Source: Deltaproteobacteria bacterium (lineage in GTDB: Bacteria > Desulfobacterota > Desulfobulbia > Desulfobulbales > Desulfurivibrionaceae). Taken from it: a stretch of 64,000 bases of DNA. Under the pieces are notes generated by a model. That model was not told where the DNA came from. It worked only from the letters and a program-made list of their open reading frames with translations, and did no database searches. The position numbers and the translations under genes are program-made. The first letter of the stretch is position 1; every line of letters starts with the position of its first letter. Below, piece by piece: positions 62,213-64,000 of this stretch. Where the stretch lies: the NCBI GenBank assembly GCA_021802775.1, contig JAJZRJ010000006.1:22386-86385 (forward strand), read 5' to 3'.

Positions 62213-62241
62213 AATATATAAGTTTTAATAAGCATTGTCAA
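62213..62241 (-). promoter_or_regulatory. Near-consensus promoter of the HigBA-like pair
   Basis: On the minus strand TTGACA (62236-62241, perfect), 17 bases, TATATT (62213-62218, 5 of 6). The start point falls at about the toxin ATG (62206). On the plus strand ATAAGCA repeats directly at 62205-62211 and 62228-62234, 23 bases apart, flanking the -10. Confidence 0.72.
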
Positions 62242-62250
62242 GCCGCGGGA

Positions 62251-62298
62251 AATTAGGGACTGCGTGAACAGAGCTTCTGGTGCACGCAGTCCCCAATT
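62251..62298. repeat. 16-bp inverted repeat, REP-like hairpin
   Basis: AATTAGGGACTGCGTG (62251-62266) and CACGCAGTCCCCAATT (62283-62298) are inverted with one mismatch, around a 16-base loop. It resembles the GGGACTG-type palindromes scattered by REP-associated tyrosine transposases. No transposase gene is in the window and no second copy was found by eye. Confidence 0.7.
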
Positions 62299-62433
62299 AG
62301 CAAGGCCCGGCGGGAAGATCGTTGGAGCAAAAGGGCTTTTGGGGGGCGCTTCCGGGAAGCATGGCTGTTTACCCGCGCACTTCTCGGAAGGCCCAGAATT
62401 TACCCTAACGCTGCGACCACAGCTTGCGTTGGT

Positions 62434-63840
62434 CTAGAGTTGCCGCATGAACGCCACGAGGTCCTTCTTCTCTTGGTCAGTGAGCTTCGTCTCAAGAAGC
62501 AGGTTGAAGAACTCGACCGTGTCCTCCAGCGTCAGCAGCCGGCCATCGTGCAGGTACGTCGGCGAATCCTTGATGCCGCGCAGGGGGAAAGTCTTGATCG
62601 GCCCATCTGCACTGGCCATACGCCCGTTGATCATTCGCGGTTTGTAGAAGCGCTCCGCCTTCAGGTTATGCATCAGGTTGTCCGTGTAGTAGGGCGCTGG
62701 ATGGCAAGTGGCGCAGTTCGCTTTGCCAAAGAACAGAGCCTGCCCGCGCATTTCCGACTTGCTGCCCTTTCTCGGGTCGATCTTGCCGTCGATGCCCAAC
62801 TTGGGTGCCGGCGGGAAGTCGAGGAGCTCCTGAAACTCCGCCATGGCGTGCACCTGGCTGCCGCGCTCGAGAATGTTGACACCCTTCTTGGTGGCAATCA
62901 CCGGGTCGCCGTCGAAGTACGCCGCACGCTGCTCGAACTCAGTGAAGTCCTCGACGCTCTTCAATGCACGCTGCGACCCGAAGAGTCGTTGGATATTCAC
63001 GCCACGGAGCGGAGGCGTGTCAATGCGGTGACGGAACTCCTGAGGACGAATGTCTCCCACAAGATGAGTGGCCGCGTTGGTGTGCCCATTGGCGTGACAG
63101 TCGAAACAGGCCACACCACGGCTCGGACGTTCCGAGCGGCGGTCCTCAGTCTGGTTGAACTGCTGTTGCGGGAAGGCAGTCACCAGCAACCTCAGCCCCT
63201 CAATCTGTTTGGGGTTTAGGACGCCGTTGAACAGCTCGTAATAGTTGTCGATGGTCACCAGCTTTCCCTGGGAGACGTCACCGAGGTCCGGCCTCGTCGT
63301 CAGGTAGATGGGTGCGGGGAACGCTGGCAAGAAGCGGTCCGGTAGATCGAAATCCAGATCGAAGCGCGTCAGGTCCCGCCCTTCCTGTTTCTTAATTTCG
63401 TCGATCTGGAATTTCGGAAAGGTCATGCCGCCTTCCGGATGATTCGGGTGGGGAAGGGGAAAAAATCCCGCGGGGAACAGGTCCTTGTCACGGATCTCTT
63501 TGGGTCCCATCGCCGCCAGCTTATCCCAGGTCATCCCCGTCGGGAGCTTCACCCGCACGCCTTCCTGAATGGGCTTGCCTCCGGACATCGTCACACCCTG
63601 GGCCGGGCGGTCGCTCAGGTCGTAACGCTGATTGAGCAAGTCCATCTGCCGCTTCATCACCGTCGCTTTCGCGGCCTTCATTCGAGCCCTGGTCGTCGCG
63701 AAGGTCTCCTTGAGGTCGATGGGGGCATAGCTCGACGCCTTTTGCTCGGCTTGCTGGGCGTATCCGACCCCCTGAGCGCTGACCAGGGCGGCTAGCGACA
63801 CTAAGAGCATGTAGCCGAGTTTGTGTGATGCATGTCTCAT
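62434..63840 (-). CDS. Periplasmic dihaem cytochrome c (cytochrome c peroxidase-related)
   Basis: A 468-residue protein with a typical signal peptide (cleavage near GYAQQAEQ, residue ~29) and two haem motifs, CFDCH at 245-249 and CATCH at 376-380, plus KDSPTYLHDGRLLTLEDTV near the C-terminus, the pattern of CcpA/MauG-type dihaem proteins. It is longer than classical CcP (~340 residues) with an extended N-terminal half of unknown role. Possible peroxide reductase or an electron carrier in another pathway. The ATG follows AAGGAGG. Neighbours differ from the core operons; it lies beyond the tRNA and toxin-antitoxin, so it may have been acquired. Confidence 0.83.
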   Translation of the reverse strand: MRHASHKLGYMLLVSLAALVSAQGVGYAQQAEQKASSYAPIDLKETFATTRARMKAAKATVMKRQMDLLNQRYDLSDRPAQGVTMSGGKPIQEGVRVKLPTGMTWDKLAAMGPKEIRDKDLFPAGFFPLPHPNHPEGGMTFPKFQIDEIKKQEGRDLTRFDLDFDLPDRFLPAFPAPIYLTTRPDLGDVSQGKLVTIDNYYELFNGVLNPKQIEGLRLLVTAFPQQQFNQTEDRRSERPSRGVACFDCHANGHTNAATHLVGDIRPQEFRHRIDTPPLRGVNIQRLFGSQRALKSVEDFTEFEQRAAYFDGDPVIATKKGVNILERGSQVHAMAEFQELLDFPPAPKLGIDGKIDPRKGSKSEMRGQALFFGKANCATCHPAPYYTDNLMHNLKAERFYKPRMINGRMASADGPIKTFPLRGIKDSPTYLHDGRLLTLEDTVEFFNLLLETKLTDQEKKDLVAFMRQL

Positions 63841-64000
63841 GTCTAATCCTCCTTTGGTTGACCCGCTTGTTAAATTGGGGACATCCATGATAAGTAAAGT
63901 CAAGGGGAAAACGGAGATTTCCCGTCAACCCCCCGGACGTCATCCGGCGGCCTTATTTGTTGGCCTTCCCTCCGTCCAATCTTTTTTAATCTCTTCTTGT

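Overview
The window is a contiguous, gene-dense chromosomal segment of roughly 60-65% G+C from a Gram-negative anaerobe, most probably a member of the Desulfobacterota (former sulfate-reducing Deltaproteobacteria, Desulfobulbus-like). This placement is an inference. It rests on a small assimilatory-type sulfite reductase of the Desulfovibrio kind, a membrane quinol-oxidase-like protein carrying eight c-type haem motifs, a GatCA amidotransferase pathway, several c-di-GMP proteins with response-regulator architecture, and a YedF/cysteine-desulfurase pair.

Layout. 1-8.2 kb: guaB (cut by the window edge), a Ppx/GppA phosphatase, yciO, an rpsA-sppA-ihfB operon, and a response regulator/GGDEF - Nudix - HAD operon. 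8.4-13 kb: a flavin oxidoreductase behind a near-consensus promoter, then pcnB, bioB, bioF. 13-19.1 kb (minus): a tandem-HD c-di-GMP phosphodiesterase-like protein, then a coupled operon of a 1050-residue radical SAM/ArsM-like/DUF5714 fusion, a TVP38/VTT membrane protein and mutM. 19.2-29 kb (plus): formyl-THF cyclo-ligase, a deacetylase, an HD-GYP response regulator, gatC-gatA-hisC-cmk (Cmk fused to PilZ) ended by a strong terminator, then yedF, a cysteine-desulfurase-like enzyme and srkA. 29-33.5 kb (minus): a HepT/MntA toxin-antitoxin pair and a two-gene cytochrome bd-like/multihaem complex.

33.5-34.2 kb is the only long non-coding stretch. It is AT-rich and ends in a promoter overlapped by a terminator directly before dnaA. 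34.2-42 kb: dnaA, a small zinc-ribbon protein, protoporphyrinogen oxidase, a phosphoesterase, a frameshifted flavodoxin-like gene, cobalamin adenosyltransferase, an M48/TPR peptidase and a J-domain protein. 42-47 kb: pgi and a Cache-PAS-GGDEF-EAL protein. 47-54.7 kb: aroD-aroE-aroA, thpR, ispDF, RNase P RNA, RNase H, a DUF164 zinc-ribbon protein, Nif3 and tRNA-Ile2. 54.7-61.6 kb: sulfite reductase, rmuC, then gap-rimI-pgk-tpiA-secG-tRNA-Leu(GAG) closed by a terminator. 61.6-64 kb looks accessory: a HigBA-like toxin-antitoxin pair, a REP-like hairpin and a dihaem cytochrome c.

The bulk is housekeeping metabolism (glycolysis, shikimate, biotin, isoprenoid, tRNA amidation) organised in tightly overlapping operons, many with 4-base stop/start overlaps. 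The parts worth a second look are the radical SAM/methyltransferase/DUF5714 fusion beside a TVP38 protein, the Cmk-PilZ protein with an internal ribosome-binding site exactly at the domain junction, the bd-like multihaem complex, and the promoter/terminator arrangement in front of a somewhat divergent dnaA.
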